Shown here: piece by piece, positions 8,198 to 15,908 of the stretch
Layout: every line of letters starts with the position of its first letter
Position numbering within the stretch: position 1 is the first letter of the stretch
Assembly (NCBI GenBank): GCA_050122535.1
Contig: JASFIT010000017.1
Span: forward strand, 1 to 23,210
Length of the DNA stretch: 23,210 nucleotides
Direction of reading: 5' to 3'
From: JASFEQ01 sp050122535
GTDB lineage: Bacteria; Desulfobacterota; DSM-4660; Desulfatiglandales; HGW-15
The notes under the pieces: model-generated
What the model saw: the letters and a program-made list of their open reading frames with translations, nothing else
Database searches by the model: none
Told to the model about the DNA's origin: nothing
Program-made: the position numbers and the translations under genes

Positions 8198-8310
8198 CTG
8201 GAGTAATGGAGTAATGGAGTGTTGGAGTGATGGTCTTCAAAGATGGTAAAAAACGAAATTTTTACCTTTTTCACACGACTCCACTACTCCGTTACTCCAG
8301 CACTCCAAGG
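8198..8310. repeat. GGAGT-rich imperfect inverted repeat element
   Basis: Left arm 8198-8233 is built of tandem TGGAGTAA/TGGAGTGT units. Right arm 8276-8310 is its near-perfect reverse complement. Between them lies a perfect 8-bp hairpin GGTAAAAA/TTTTTACC (8245-8266). The roughly 113-bp unit sits in the gap between the aprA terminator and the ETF-QO regulatory region. A short relative of the same unit occurs at 11925-11946. It looks like an intergenic repeat family; I see no open reading frame in it. Confidence 0.65.
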
Positions 8311-8321
8311 AAAGTTGGGAC

Positions 8322-8358
8322 AAAAAAAATACCCCGGCCGCTTCATTGGCAACCGGGG
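8322..8358 (-). terminator. Strong intrinsic terminator after aprA
   Basis: On the minus strand CCCCGG and CCGGGG (plus-strand arms 8332-8337 and 8353-8358) form a GC-rich stem with a 15-base loop, followed by TATTTTTTTTG (8322-8330). It lies 24 bases past the aprA stop and should separate aprBA from ETF-QO and qmoABC. Confidence 0.85.
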
Positions 8359-8381
8359 CAGGTTTTCCTTTTAGGTTAACG

Positions 8382-10274
8382 TTAAACGCCAGGCATCGTC
8401 CAGATATCTTTCTTCATCATCTCCCACTCATTAGAATTGGGATCCCACTTGCAGTTGACAAAGCAGAGCCAGTTCTCATCATCCATCTTCGGCGTATCAG
8501 ACCTGAAATAATACCCCGGCCACCGGGTCTCTTCTCTGAAGAGCATGGTGCGGAGATGGGACTCTGCAATCCACATCCTTTGGATGTTCTCCCAGCACCT
8601 CGTGAGCTCATGGAGATCGCGCGCTGCCTGCTTGTCTGAATCTTCCTTCAGCAGTTCCATCAACTCCATACCTCTTTCAAGGAGCGCCTTGCTGGTCTTG
8701 AAGGCAGAGGTCACGCCGCCCGCGTACTCGTCCATGATCTTCTGGAGCCGATGCAGGAACTGCCTGGGCATGATGTACTCTGTATTTACCTCAGGATCCG
8801 AGTACTTCCCTTTATTGCTCTCAAACAGATCAAAAGGCGCCAGGATCGCCTTCTTCAGTTCCTCCACCTTGCCCATGTCCACATTGGGCTCTGCACCCTT
8901 TTCCAGGATGTACTTAATGGCCTGTTTCCCTGCGATGCGTCCCTCGGCGTGGGAACCGGAGGAGAACTTGTGGCTTGACGCGCCTGATGCATCACCCGCG
9001 GCAAAGAGGGCCTCCACTGTAGTCATGTTGGTGTAACCCCATTTGTAAGGGGTGTCCAAGTCCTCAGGGCCACTCACCCAGGCACCGGACGCACCGGAGT
9101 GAGAGCCAATGAAATACGGTTCACAGGCAGCGATCTCGGAGTGTTTCTCCTCGGGTTTCACGTTCAGGGATGCCCAGAGGATGGCCTGAGAGATGGTCAT
9201 ATCAAGAAAGTCCTCCCACGCCTCACTCTCCAGTTCCTTCATCTTCTTCTTGAAGGCCTTGGGATCGTCCTTGAATTCCTCGGCTATCTTTTGAATCGCC
9301 TCGTCCGTCTCCATATAGAGAGGGCCTTTGCCTGCGTCCGTATCGATCATACCCAAGTAGTTTCTCAGGTTGGCGGGAATCGGCTTGGCCAGCCCATAGG
9401 GCGCCCAATTTTTCAACTCCTCAACGTGCTCAACCATATAGTCGCCACCCACGGCACTGATAGCACGGGATTTGAAAAGGAGGAACCACGCACCCACCGG
9501 ACCATAAGCATCCTTAAATCGGACCGGAATGAAACGGACTTCTTGACAAGTCATCTCCGCACCCGCCCGAATGGTGAAATAGGCGCTGGAGCCGGAGTTA
9601 AAGGGCGGATACCAGGAACGACCAAAGCCCTCGCCCACGGATCTGGGACGGAACACGTGCACGGCACCACCCAGGCAGGTAATGACGGCCTTTGCCTTGA
9701 ATACATAGAACTGGTTCTCACGTGTGCTGAAGCCCAAGGCTCCCACACACTTGTTCCCATCCATGAGGGGCTCAACAATGAATACCCTCTCGATGAGTTC
9801 TCCGCCTGCATCGTTGATGGCATTCTTGGCTGCCTCGGCAATGATCACCTTGTAGGATTCACCATTGATCATGAGCTGCCAGCGGCCTTCATGGACGTAT
9901 TTGCCCTCTTCGTCCTTCCAGATATTGAGGCCCCATTTTTCAAAGAGATGGACCGTGGAATCCACATGACGGGCGATATTGTAAACCAGGTCTTCCCTGG
10001 ATACACCCATCAGGTCCTGACGCACATACTGAACATATTCCTCGGCCGTGTTGTCACCAGCCCCAATACCCACATACTGGTTGATGGCCGAAAGCCCCAT
10101 GGCCACGGCACCACTCCTGTCCGTCGCCGCCTTGTCCACCATGACCACCTTCAGACCGTTTTTCTTGGCCCAGTAAGCCGCCTCTGTGGCCGCACCACAT
10201 GCAGAAAACCCCCCACCGAGAATCAGGAGGTCACTGCTCACTTCTACGGTTTCAAAATCTGCAGTAACTGGCAT
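8382..10274 (-). CDS. aprA: Adenylylsulfate (APS) reductase alpha subunit
   Basis: A 630-residue cytoplasmic FAD enzyme subunit that reduces adenosine 5'-phosphosulfate to sulfite and AMP, the central step of dissimilatory sulfate reduction. The N-terminal FAD motif LLILGGGFSACGAATEA lies near residues 16-32. The downstream stretch GASSHKFSSGSHAEGR is a hallmark of AprA within the fumarate reductase/succinate dehydrogenase flavoprotein fold. The length is in the expected range, slightly shorter than some Desulfovibrio proteins. The ATG at 10274 has AAGGAGGT nine bases upstream and begins 16 bases after the aprB stop, so the two are co-transcribed. No frame defect is seen, which argues that the locus as a whole is under selection even though aprB contains a UGA. 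Confidence 0.97.
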   Translation of the reverse strand: MPVTADFETVEVSSDLLILGGGFSACGAATEAAYWAKKNGLKVVMVDKAATDRSGAVAMGLSAINQYVGIGAGDNTAEEYVQYVRQDLMGVSREDLVYNIARHVDSTVHLFEKWGLNIWKDEEGKYVHEGRWQLMINGESYKVIIAEAAKNAINDAGGELIERVFIVEPLMDGNKCVGALGFSTRENQFYVFKAKAVITCLGGAVHVFRPRSVGEGFGRSWYPPFNSGSSAYFTIRAGAEMTCQEVRFIPVRFKDAYGPVGAWFLLFKSRAISAVGGDYMVEHVEELKNWAPYGLAKPIPANLRNYLGMIDTDAGKGPLYMETDEAIQKIAEEFKDDPKAFKKKMKELESEAWEDFLDMTISQAILWASLNVKPEEKHSEIAACEPYFIGSHSGASGAWVSGPEDLDTPYKWGYTNMTTVEALFAAGDASGASSHKFSSGSHAEGRIAGKQAIKYILEKGAEPNVDMGKVEELKKAILAPFDLFESNKGKYSDPEVNTEYIMPRQFLHRLQKIMDEYAGGVTSAFKTSKALLERGMELMELLKEDSDKQAARDLHELTRCWENIQRMWIAESHLRTMLFREETRWPGYYFRSDTPKMDDENWLCFVNCKWDPNSNEWEMMKKDIWTMPGV

Positions 10275-10290
10275 ATCAGGTTACCTCCTT

Positions 10291-10746
10291 TTAAGATCTC
10301 GTGGGGACTGCATCCATCCCCAGGGATGCCGGCTCGGTTGCCAGAGCCTGGCTGTTAATGTCGTCATGGGTTGCAAATCCGCCTAGCGGATCGGCTGAGC
10401 CTTCAGGTGTGGTCCTCGTGGTGAACTTGAACCGTTTAATGGAACCATCTCTGAATTTTACTGTCCACATAATGTCCTCAGTACCTCTGAGGGGTGTCGC
10501 GCTTGCGCCCATGGGCACGAAATCAGAATAACCTCTGACATCCATGGCCTGCTGGGGGCAGAGCTTGACACAGCACATTCATTCCCAGCACATCTGAGGA
10601 TCACGGTTGTAAGCCTTCATTTCCCCATAACCGTGCGAACCATCTGGGTCCAGCACCATGAGGTCATTGGGGCAGATATACATACAAGCCGTCCTGTCTT
10701 CCCCTTTACAACCATCACATTTTTCCATAATCACGTAACTTGGCAT
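10291..10746 (-). CDS. aprB: APS reductase beta subunit with in-frame UGA at a cluster ligand
   Basis: Reading from the ATG at 10746 through one UGA gives 151 residues (counting UGA as one), a normal AprB length. AprB is the ferredoxin-like partner that carries electrons from Qmo to the FAD of AprA. The first [4Fe-4S] motif is complete: Cys10, Cys13, Cys21, Cys25. The second reads Cys53-W-E-UGA56-M-C-Cys59-V-K-L-Cys63-P, so the UGA stands exactly where CxxCxxCxxxCP requires its second cysteine. The frame is identical before and after it, and the downstream part (RGYSDFVPMGA, TPLRGTEDIMW) is well conserved. CAGGAGGTGCAGTA precedes the start. Either this is a selenoprotein or aprB carries a nonsense mutation or base error. 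Re-initiation at the ATG right after the UGA would lack the first cluster and could not be a working AprB. Confidence 0.85.
10533..10563 (-). promoter_or_regulatory. Candidate bacterial SECIS-like hairpin in aprB
   Basis: In the aprB mRNA, starting 16 bases after the UGA, CUCUG pairs with CAGAG (5 bp). An inner CCA/UGG stem closes an 8-base apical loop that starts with G, 26 bases after the UGA. A G at the loop start and this distance fit the usual bacterial SECIS geometry. The upper stem is only 3 bp and the internal loop is sizeable, so this is a weak candidate. A competing CUGC/GCAG hairpin with loop CCCCA overlaps it. Confidence 0.3.
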
Positions 10747-10860
10747 TACTGCACCTCCTGAATTTACAAATTAAAGGACATTAAACATCGTGTGGAATTG
10801 TTAATAACTCCCTTTTTTGCACCTCCTTTCTCTATATAAATTAGCGTTTTTGGTTGACAA
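10747..10860 (-). promoter_or_regulatory. aprBA promoter and leader
   Basis: On the minus strand TTGTCA (10855-10860, five of six bases to the -35 consensus) is followed 16 bases later by TATATA (10833-10838), or 18 bases later by TATAGA. This gives a leader of about 80 bases. The leader contains the 10-mer AGGAGGTGCA twice: once at the aprB start (10750-10759) and once further upstream (10818-10827), where no convincing reading frame follows. Confidence 0.55.
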
Positions 10861-11153
10861 ACATGGGAACGCTACAAAGTTAATCGCTCTTACAAACCCT
10901 TTTAATGATTAGATTTCTGATGTTTCCAAGCGACTTACTCGATGCCCATTGACACTTTGTGCATTTTTTAACAAAGACTTCCCTTATAACCGATTTTCCA
11001 CACGTGTCAAGAAAAAACGGATGCAAATTATCAAAATCGTGGAAAAAGTAATGCAGCCCCTTCCTTCGCGGGATTTTCATGGATAAGTGATTGAAAAAAT
11101 ATACCTTATTAATGTATGCTCAACGATTAAATGAGGGAGAATGAGAAAGAAAT
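10861..11153. promoter_or_regulatory. Divergent intergenic region, promoter for the MBL-fold gene
   Basis: This AT-rich gap between the divergent aprB leader and the plus-strand hydrolase has no convincing gene. A plausible plus-strand promoter is TTGAAA (11091-11096), an 18-base spacer and TATGCT (11115-11120), about 35 bases before the start codon. A GAGGGAG lies about 15 bases before the ATG. I see no sat gene here, although sat is often next to aprBA. Confidence 0.4.
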
Positions 11154-11918
11154 ATGGAACTTATAATCTTAGGTTCAGGAACCGGTCAGCCTTTAGTGGA
11201 TAGGGGTTCTCCCTCACTGGCATTGCTCTTGGATGAGCGGCTTGTGCTCTTTGATATGGGGCCAGGGACTTTGCACCAGCTTTCCCGTATTGGGATCAAT
11301 CATCATAAAATCAAACATATCTTTATCAGCCATTTTCACCCGGACCATACGGCCGACCTCATTCATTTTCTCTTTGCCACGCGTCATCCCCCAATTTTGG
11401 AAAAAAGAGAACCATTTATGATTACAGGACCCCAGGGATTCAGAGATTTCCTCAAGAAAATCCAGAAAGCCTATGGCAAATGGTTGACCATCCCCTTAGA
11501 AATCATGGAACTGGAGGAACTGGAGATCCAAAAGACGGACAGAAGAGCATACGAAGCATTTGATATTATTTCACAACCCGTAAGACACACGCCGCAGAGC
11601 CTTGCATACCGCATTGTGGTTCCTTCAGGCAAAAGCCTTGTCTATTCCGGCGACACGGGCTTCTGTTCCGAGATTGTGGACCTGGCCCGGGGCACTGATC
11701 TTCTCATATTGGATTGCTCATTTCCTGACGAAGAAGAAGTGGAGGGGCATCTAACCCCGTCCCAGGCTGGCAAGATTGCCAGTTTGGCTGGGGTGAACAA
11801 ACTCCTGCTCGTCCATTTTTATCCTGAAGTCTTGGCCACCCACATCGTCGAACAGTGCCGTAGGACCTATGCAGGAGAGCTCATTTTGGGAAGGGATTTC
11901 TTGCATTTACATCTATAG
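11154..11918 (+). CDS. Metallo-beta-lactamase-fold hydrolase, RNase Z-like
   Basis: A 254-residue soluble protein of the metallo-beta-lactamase superfamily. The zinc motif HxHxDH is intact as His60-F-His62-P-Asp64-His65. Further metal-binding positions are likely in PVRHTPQS, YSGDTG and LLVHFYPE. The opening ELIILGSGTGQP and the overall order resemble the RNase Z/ElaC branch, so it may be a tRNA 3'-end nuclease or a related phosphodiesterase; the exact substrate cannot be read from the sequence. It is divergent from aprB, shares no obvious job with it, and seems to be transcribed alone or with the MoeA-like gene about 90 bases downstream. Confidence 0.88.
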   Translation: MELIILGSGTGQPLVDRGSPSLALLLDERLVLFDMGPGTLHQLSRIGINHHKIKHIFISHFHPDHTADLIHFLFATRHPPILEKREPFMITGPQGFRDFLKKIQKAYGKWLTIPLEIMELEELEIQKTDRRAYEAFDIISQPVRHTPQSLAYRIVVPSGKSLVYSGDTGFCSEIVDLARGTDLLILDCSFPDEEEVEGHLTPSQAGKIASLAGVNKLLLVHFYPEVLATHIVEQCRRTYAGELILGRDFLHLHL

Positions 11919-11924
11919 TGATTA

Positions 11925-11946
11925 TTGGAGTACTGGAGTATAGGAG
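11925..11946 (+). repeat. Short GGAGT-unit repeat
   Basis: Three tandem copies of a TGGAGTA-like unit lie just after the hydrolase stop. They match the units in the larger inverted repeat at 8198-8310 and appear to be a remnant or short member of the same family. Confidence 0.5.
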
Positions 11947-12009
11947 CGCGGTCAAGGCACGCATGCCTGCCCGCCTCTAACGTGGATCAATTTGTTAGGG
12001 AGTCCATTT

Positions 12010-13056
12010 ATGCACCATAAATATGAATCATCGACAAAAGCAATCCCCCTTGAGCAGGCTGTCGGCAAGGTCTTGGCCCACGATATAACGGAGATAAGGC
12101 CCGGTCAATTCAAAGGAGCGGCCTTCAAAAAGGGACACATAATAAGAGAGGAGGATCTGAACCACCTCAGGCGTTTGGGCAAAGAACACCTCTTTGTCTT
12201 ACAGATGGCCGCGGGGGAGGTGCACGAGGATGAGGCGGCCACAAGACTGGCCAGAGCACTGTCCGGGCCGGGTCTTATTTTTGATGAACAGCCCTCCGAA
12301 GGAAAGATAGCGTTAAAGGCTGCTCACAGGGGACTCCTAAAGGTAAATGTGGAAGCCCTTACCGAGTTCAATCTGGTCCCTGATGTCACCTGCTCCTCCA
12401 GGCATGACAACGTATTGGTTGAGAGTGGAGAGATCGTGGCTGCCACAAGGGCCATTCCTTTGGTCATTCATGAACGCTCCCTCAACAGAGCGGTCCAGAT
12501 AGCTGAGGATGCTGAAGGCGTATTCTCAGTGAAAAAGCTAACGCAAGCCGATGCAGGCTTGATCATTACGGGCAACGAAGTCTACTACGGCCGGATTGAT
12601 GACAAGTTCGCACCCCTAATCAGAAAAAAACTGAGATCTTATGGCTGCACCCTAAAAGAGACTATTTTTGCTCCTGATGACAAGGATATAATCGTCCAGG
12701 GTATAAAGCAGTTTGTGGAAAAAGGACTGGGGCTCATCCTGGTGGCAGGAGGAATGAGCGTGGACCCTGATGACGTGAGCCGCATGGCCATTACCGATGC
12801 AGGGGCCGTGGATGTGGTTTACGGGACCCCCGTGCTTCCCGGGGCCATGTTCCTCTACGGTCGGCTAGGAGATGCACCCATTCTCGGACTGCCCGCCTGC
12901 GTTATCTACCATAATGCCACAGTCTTTGACGTTGTTTTGCCAAGGGTCCTGGCAGATGAGAGGCTCACCAGGCGAGATCTTGCTGCTTTGGCACACGGGG
13001 GGCTTTGCCTGAATTGTGAACAGTGTAACTATCCCGTCTGTCCCTTTGGGAAATGA
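12010..13056 (+). CDS. MoeA/MogA-like molybdopterin-binding protein with C-terminal Cys cluster
   Basis: A 348-residue protein. The MoCF_biosynth (molybdopterin-binding) domain fills the second half, with LIITGNEVYYGRIDDKF near residues 183-199 and VAGGMSVDPDDVS downstream, both typical of the domain. The N-terminal half has the MoeA-like LEQAVGKVLAHDITEI segment, but the protein is shorter than a complete MoeA. The C-terminus ends in Cys333-x2-Cys336-x2-Cys339-x4-Cys344-PFGK, which could bind a metal or an Fe-S cluster. It may act in molybdenum-cofactor handling for Mo or W enzymes, but this is inferred from the domain only. A TTG at 11992 would add six residues. I prefer the ATG at 12010 because GGGAG precedes it by eight bases. 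Confidence 0.85.
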   Translation: MHHKYESSTKAIPLEQAVGKVLAHDITEIRPGQFKGAAFKKGHIIREEDLNHLRRLGKEHLFVLQMAAGEVHEDEAATRLARALSGPGLIFDEQPSEGKIALKAAHRGLLKVNVEALTEFNLVPDVTCSSRHDNVLVESGEIVAATRAIPLVIHERSLNRAVQIAEDAEGVFSVKKLTQADAGLIITGNEVYYGRIDDKFAPLIRKKLRSYGCTLKETIFAPDDKDIIVQGIKQFVEKGLGLILVAGGMSVDPDDVSRMAITDAGAVDVVYGTPVLPGAMFLYGRLGDAPILGLPACVIYHNATVFDVVLPRVLADERLTRRDLAALAHGGLCLNCEQCNYPVCPFGK

Positions 13057-13125
13057 AGTGACTCGCGCCATTCTTTGGCCGTCAGGGCCACGGCGCGGTG
13101 ACCCAAGGTGGGAGGATATCAAGGA

Positions 13126-13324
13126 GACTGTCGAAAAACCAGCATGTGAGAGGCTGATGGAAAATGTCCATATGCAAGGCTTCCGAAATCCCGAGGAATG
13201 AGGCGTACAGAGAAGGACGCCGCAGTGACTTGCCCTGTTAAATCGGCTTCGCCGTCTCGCGTAGCGAGAATTTAACAGGGCGAGGGATAAGGATAACGAA
13301 GCAGATGGGCGTTTTCCGACAGCC
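13126..13324. mobile_element. MITE-like palindromic element
   Basis: Imperfect terminal inverted repeats GACTGTCGAAAAAC (13126-13139) and GTTTTCCGACAGCC (13311-13324) match at 12 of 14 bases. Inside lies a perfect 12-bp inverted repeat GCCCTGTTAAAT/ATTTAACAGGGC (13232-13243 and 13270-13281). It encloses two smaller hairpins, CGGC-TTC-GCCG and TCTCGC-GTA-GCGAGA. There is no coding capacity. The right end touches the stop of the polyprenyl synthase gene. These are the marks of a non-autonomous transposable element or a mobile terminator-like repeat. Confidence 0.65.
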
Positions 13325-14302
13325 TTAAAAGTTCCTTTTGACAATATAGTTATTAAGGTCCATCAAATTCCCTTTCACGGAAGAGGTGGGAAAAGGATCC
13401 AAGAACGTGGCGGCCTTATCCACGTAAACCTTGGCTTCAGACCGAATCCTATCAACAACCCCGTTATTCCTCACCAAATCGATCAGCTTCCTATAATCTT
13501 CGTCATCCGCCTTCTGATTCCTGAACAGATCCTCAAGTCTTTCGATTTCAGCCCCCCCAATACCGGGCAGGGTATAGATAAGAGGCAAGGTAATTTTGCC
13601 TTCCTTTAGATCCTTCCCAACTGGTTTTCCGAATGCGCTCTGAGAGGAAGTGTAGTCCAGGAGATCATCCATAAGCTGAAAGGCAACGCCACAATTGAAT
13701 CCAAATTGAGCTAAATGGTCCACCGTCCCTTTCTGTGCCCCGGAGATGATTGCACCACATGCACAGGCAGCGGAAATCAGAACAGCCGTTTTGGAAATGA
13801 TGATCTCCATATATTCGTCCTTCGTAATATTCCAATTGTGCGTGTGCACCAATTCCAAAACCTGGCCTTCTGCCATTCTTGTCGTTGTATCAGTAAGCAC
13901 CTTCAAAAACTCCAGGTTTTTGGCGGCAACGGCTATGGAAAAGGACTTTGAATATAGGAAATCTCCGCTCAAGACGGCTGCGGAGTTCCCCCAAACATGA
14001 TTGACCGTTGGCTTTTTTCTTCGGATATGGCCATTATCTATGACGTCATCGTGGAGAAGAGAGGCTGTGTGGATATATTCAAAGATGGTTGAAAAGCGGT
14101 AAGCATCCTCTCCCTGGTAACCACACAACCGGCATGCCAGCACAAAGAGAAGCGGTCGCAACCGCTTGCCCTCTCCTAAAAGGGAGTGATTGCCGATGCT
14201 TTCAATGAGAGGCACCTGAGTACTGAGCGTCCTGTCCAATTCATCATTTATTTTTTCAAAATGATCGTTGAACTGGCCCAGAAATATCCGGTCTGAATCC
14301 AT
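13325..14302 (-). CDS. Long-chain polyprenyl diphosphate synthase (IspB/HepT type)
   Basis: A 325-residue all-helical trans-prenyltransferase that adds isopentenyl diphosphate units to an allylic starter, probably to make the menaquinone side chain. The first aspartate-rich motif is in LLHDDVIDNGHIRRKKPT and the second is DDLLDYT; both DDxxD motifs are intact. GKPVGKDLKEGKITLPLIY is also typical. The size fits octaprenyl/heptaprenyl synthases rather than the farnesyl type, but chain length cannot be settled by eye. A TTG at 14329 would give nine more residues. I favour the ATG at 14302, but neither has a clear ribosome-binding site. It follows rimO by about 130 bases on the same strand. Confidence 0.9.
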   Translation of the reverse strand: MDSDRIFLGQFNDHFEKINDELDRTLSTQVPLIESIGNHSLLGEGKRLRPLLFVLACRLCGYQGEDAYRFSTIFEYIHTASLLHDDVIDNGHIRRKKPTVNHVWGNSAAVLSGDFLYSKSFSIAVAAKNLEFLKVLTDTTTRMAEGQVLELVHTHNWNITKDEYMEIIISKTAVLISAACACGAIISGAQKGTVDHLAQFGFNCGVAFQLMDDLLDYTSSQSAFGKPVGKDLKEGKITLPLIYTLPGIGGAEIERLEDLFRNQKADDEDYRKLIDLVRNNGVVDRIRSEAKVYVDKAATFLDPFPTSSVKGNLMDLNNYIVKRNF

Positions 14303-14434
14303 GATGTTTAAGGGAGCTAATGATTCCAAAGTGAATAAAATACCTGAAGTTAGGGTTATGATCTCTTGCAGAAGAATTGCTCTTGAATGTCTGCACTCAA
14401 TTTCTCTTATAATACATTCTTAACATAAATCCAA

Positions 14435-15772
14435 CTATTGAACAATGTGGCCCACAAGATCATAAGTATGGGCCTCTGTGATGCGCACAGGAACGATTTC
14501 CCCGATCATGCCATCGCCTTTATTGATCAGAACCTGGCCGTCCACCTCTGGAGCCATGGTCGCCATCCTTCCCTTCAATAATAGATCCGTCTCAGGACTT
14601 ACCCCCTCCACGAGGACCGAAACAATATGCCCCAGCATCTCCTGGTTTTTCCTCTCTGAAATCTGCCCTTGGAGGCTCATTATGGCGTCCAACCTTTCCT
14701 GTGCCACCCGCTCCTCAATAGCAGTCTCTAATCTCGCCGCGGAAGTCCCTTCTTCAGGACTGTAGATGAATCCACCCAGGTGATCGAATTCCGCCTCTTT
14801 GACAAAACCGTAAAGCTCATCGAATATCTCGTCTGTCTCGCCAGGAAACCCCACCATAACCGTCGTTCTCAGACTGACCTGCTGGGTCCTGGCCCGAATT
14901 CTTTCGATTAATTGCCGTGGGCTCTCCCCATCACAACATCTTCCCATGGCCTTTAGGATTTTCTCGTTGATATGCTGTAAGGGGATGTCAAGATAGGGAC
15001 AGATCATCTTTTCCCCATCCACAAGTTCCAATAGGCGATCAGAAATCCCATGTGGATGTCCATATAGAATTCTGATCCAATGCAGGCCTTGAACGTGAAC
15101 TAACCGCTCCAACAGGTCTTCGAGATAGATATCTCCTTCCAGGTCTCTACCATACAGGGTGGTATCTTGGGCAATCAAATTGATTTCTTTGACACCTCGG
15201 GCAACCAAGTTTTCGGCTTCCACAATGAGGGACTCTAAACTTCTGCTTCTGTAAGGGCCCCTCAAGCGGGAGATGGTACAATAGGTACACTTGTGGGAAC
15301 AGCCCTCTGCAATCTTGAGATAAGCGCTGTAAAAGGGGGTCGTCTGGACCCTTGGCATGGTGTGATCAGCCAAATAGGTGGGCCTGCTAATGAGAAACGG
15401 TGGCGTTTCTTGGGCCCTTCCCCCTAAGATATCCACGATTTTGTGGATCTCCCCCGTCCCTAACCATCCATCCACCTCTGGAATTTCTCTCAGAAGCTTA
15501 TAGCCATAACGTTGGACAAAACAGCCGATAACAAAGAGGGCTTCCAGCTCTCCCCTTTCTTTCCTCTTGGCGACTTCCAAGATGGTGTCAATGGATTCGT
15601 CTACCGCTGATTGGATAAACGCGCACGTATTTACGATGGCCACCTCTGCCTCTTGTATTGTCGATACAAGGAGGAAGCCGTTCGTTTTAAGCATGCCGAG
15701 TACGTTCTCGCTGTCCACAAGATTCTTCGCGCAACCCAGACTGACAAGAAAGATTTTCTTCTTTGATTTCAT
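14435..15772 (-). CDS. rimO: Ribosomal protein S12 methylthiotransferase RimO
   Basis: A 445-residue radical-SAM enzyme that adds a methylthio group to an aspartate of ribosomal protein S12. The N-terminal UPF0004 domain starts with SLGCAKNLVDSENVLG and holds further cysteines in NTCAFI and GCFVQ. The radical-SAM motif CxxxCxxC appears in AEGCSHKCTYCTISRLRG, followed by a C-terminal TRAM domain. The opening GCAKNLVDSE separates RimO from the tRNA enzyme MiaB. The length is normal. The ATG at 15772 is preceded only by a weak ribosome-binding site. Confidence 0.95.
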   Translation of the reverse strand: MKSKKKIFLVSLGCAKNLVDSENVLGMLKTNGFLLVSTIQEAEVAIVNTCAFIQSAVDESIDTILEVAKRKERGELEALFVIGCFVQRYGYKLLREIPEVDGWLGTGEIHKIVDILGGRAQETPPFLISRPTYLADHTMPRVQTTPFYSAYLKIAEGCSHKCTYCTISRLRGPYRSRSLESLIVEAENLVARGVKEINLIAQDTTLYGRDLEGDIYLEDLLERLVHVQGLHWIRILYGHPHGISDRLLELVDGEKMICPYLDIPLQHINEKILKAMGRCCDGESPRQLIERIRARTQQVSLRTTVMVGFPGETDEIFDELYGFVKEAEFDHLGGFIYSPEEGTSAARLETAIEERVAQERLDAIMSLQGQISERKNQEMLGHIVSVLVEGVSPETDLLLKGRMATMAPEVDGQVLINKGDGMIGEIVPVRITEAHTYDLVGHIVQ

Positions 15773-15908
15773 TATCCGTTCAGATTGTGAAATCTTTTAT
15801 ATTCAATGAAGTTCTAGAATTTGCGAGACGTTTAATTATGGATGGTATGGCCGTTCCAAGAACATGGACTAACTGTTGTGAGGAAACATGAACCCCTTTT
15901 TTCTCCAC

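Noticed and set aside
8198..8310. CRISPR array
   Set aside because: The GGAGT units are short, contiguous and arranged as an inverted repeat. There are no spacers and no cas genes.
9099..10358. A 419-codon open frame on the plus strand opposite aprA
   Set aside because: It lies antisense to a certain gene, has no family resemblance, and is explained by the codon bias of aprA.
10291..10578. A separate 95-residue gene starting at the ATG after the aprB UGA
   Set aside because: It would begin in the middle of the second cluster motif, lack the first cluster, and has no ribosome-binding site. It is the C-terminal part of aprB.
12865..13344. A 159-codon minus-strand gene spanning the MoeA-like C-terminus and the MITE-like element
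   Set aside because: It overlaps the certain MoeA-like gene and a palindromic repeat; the translation shows no domain.
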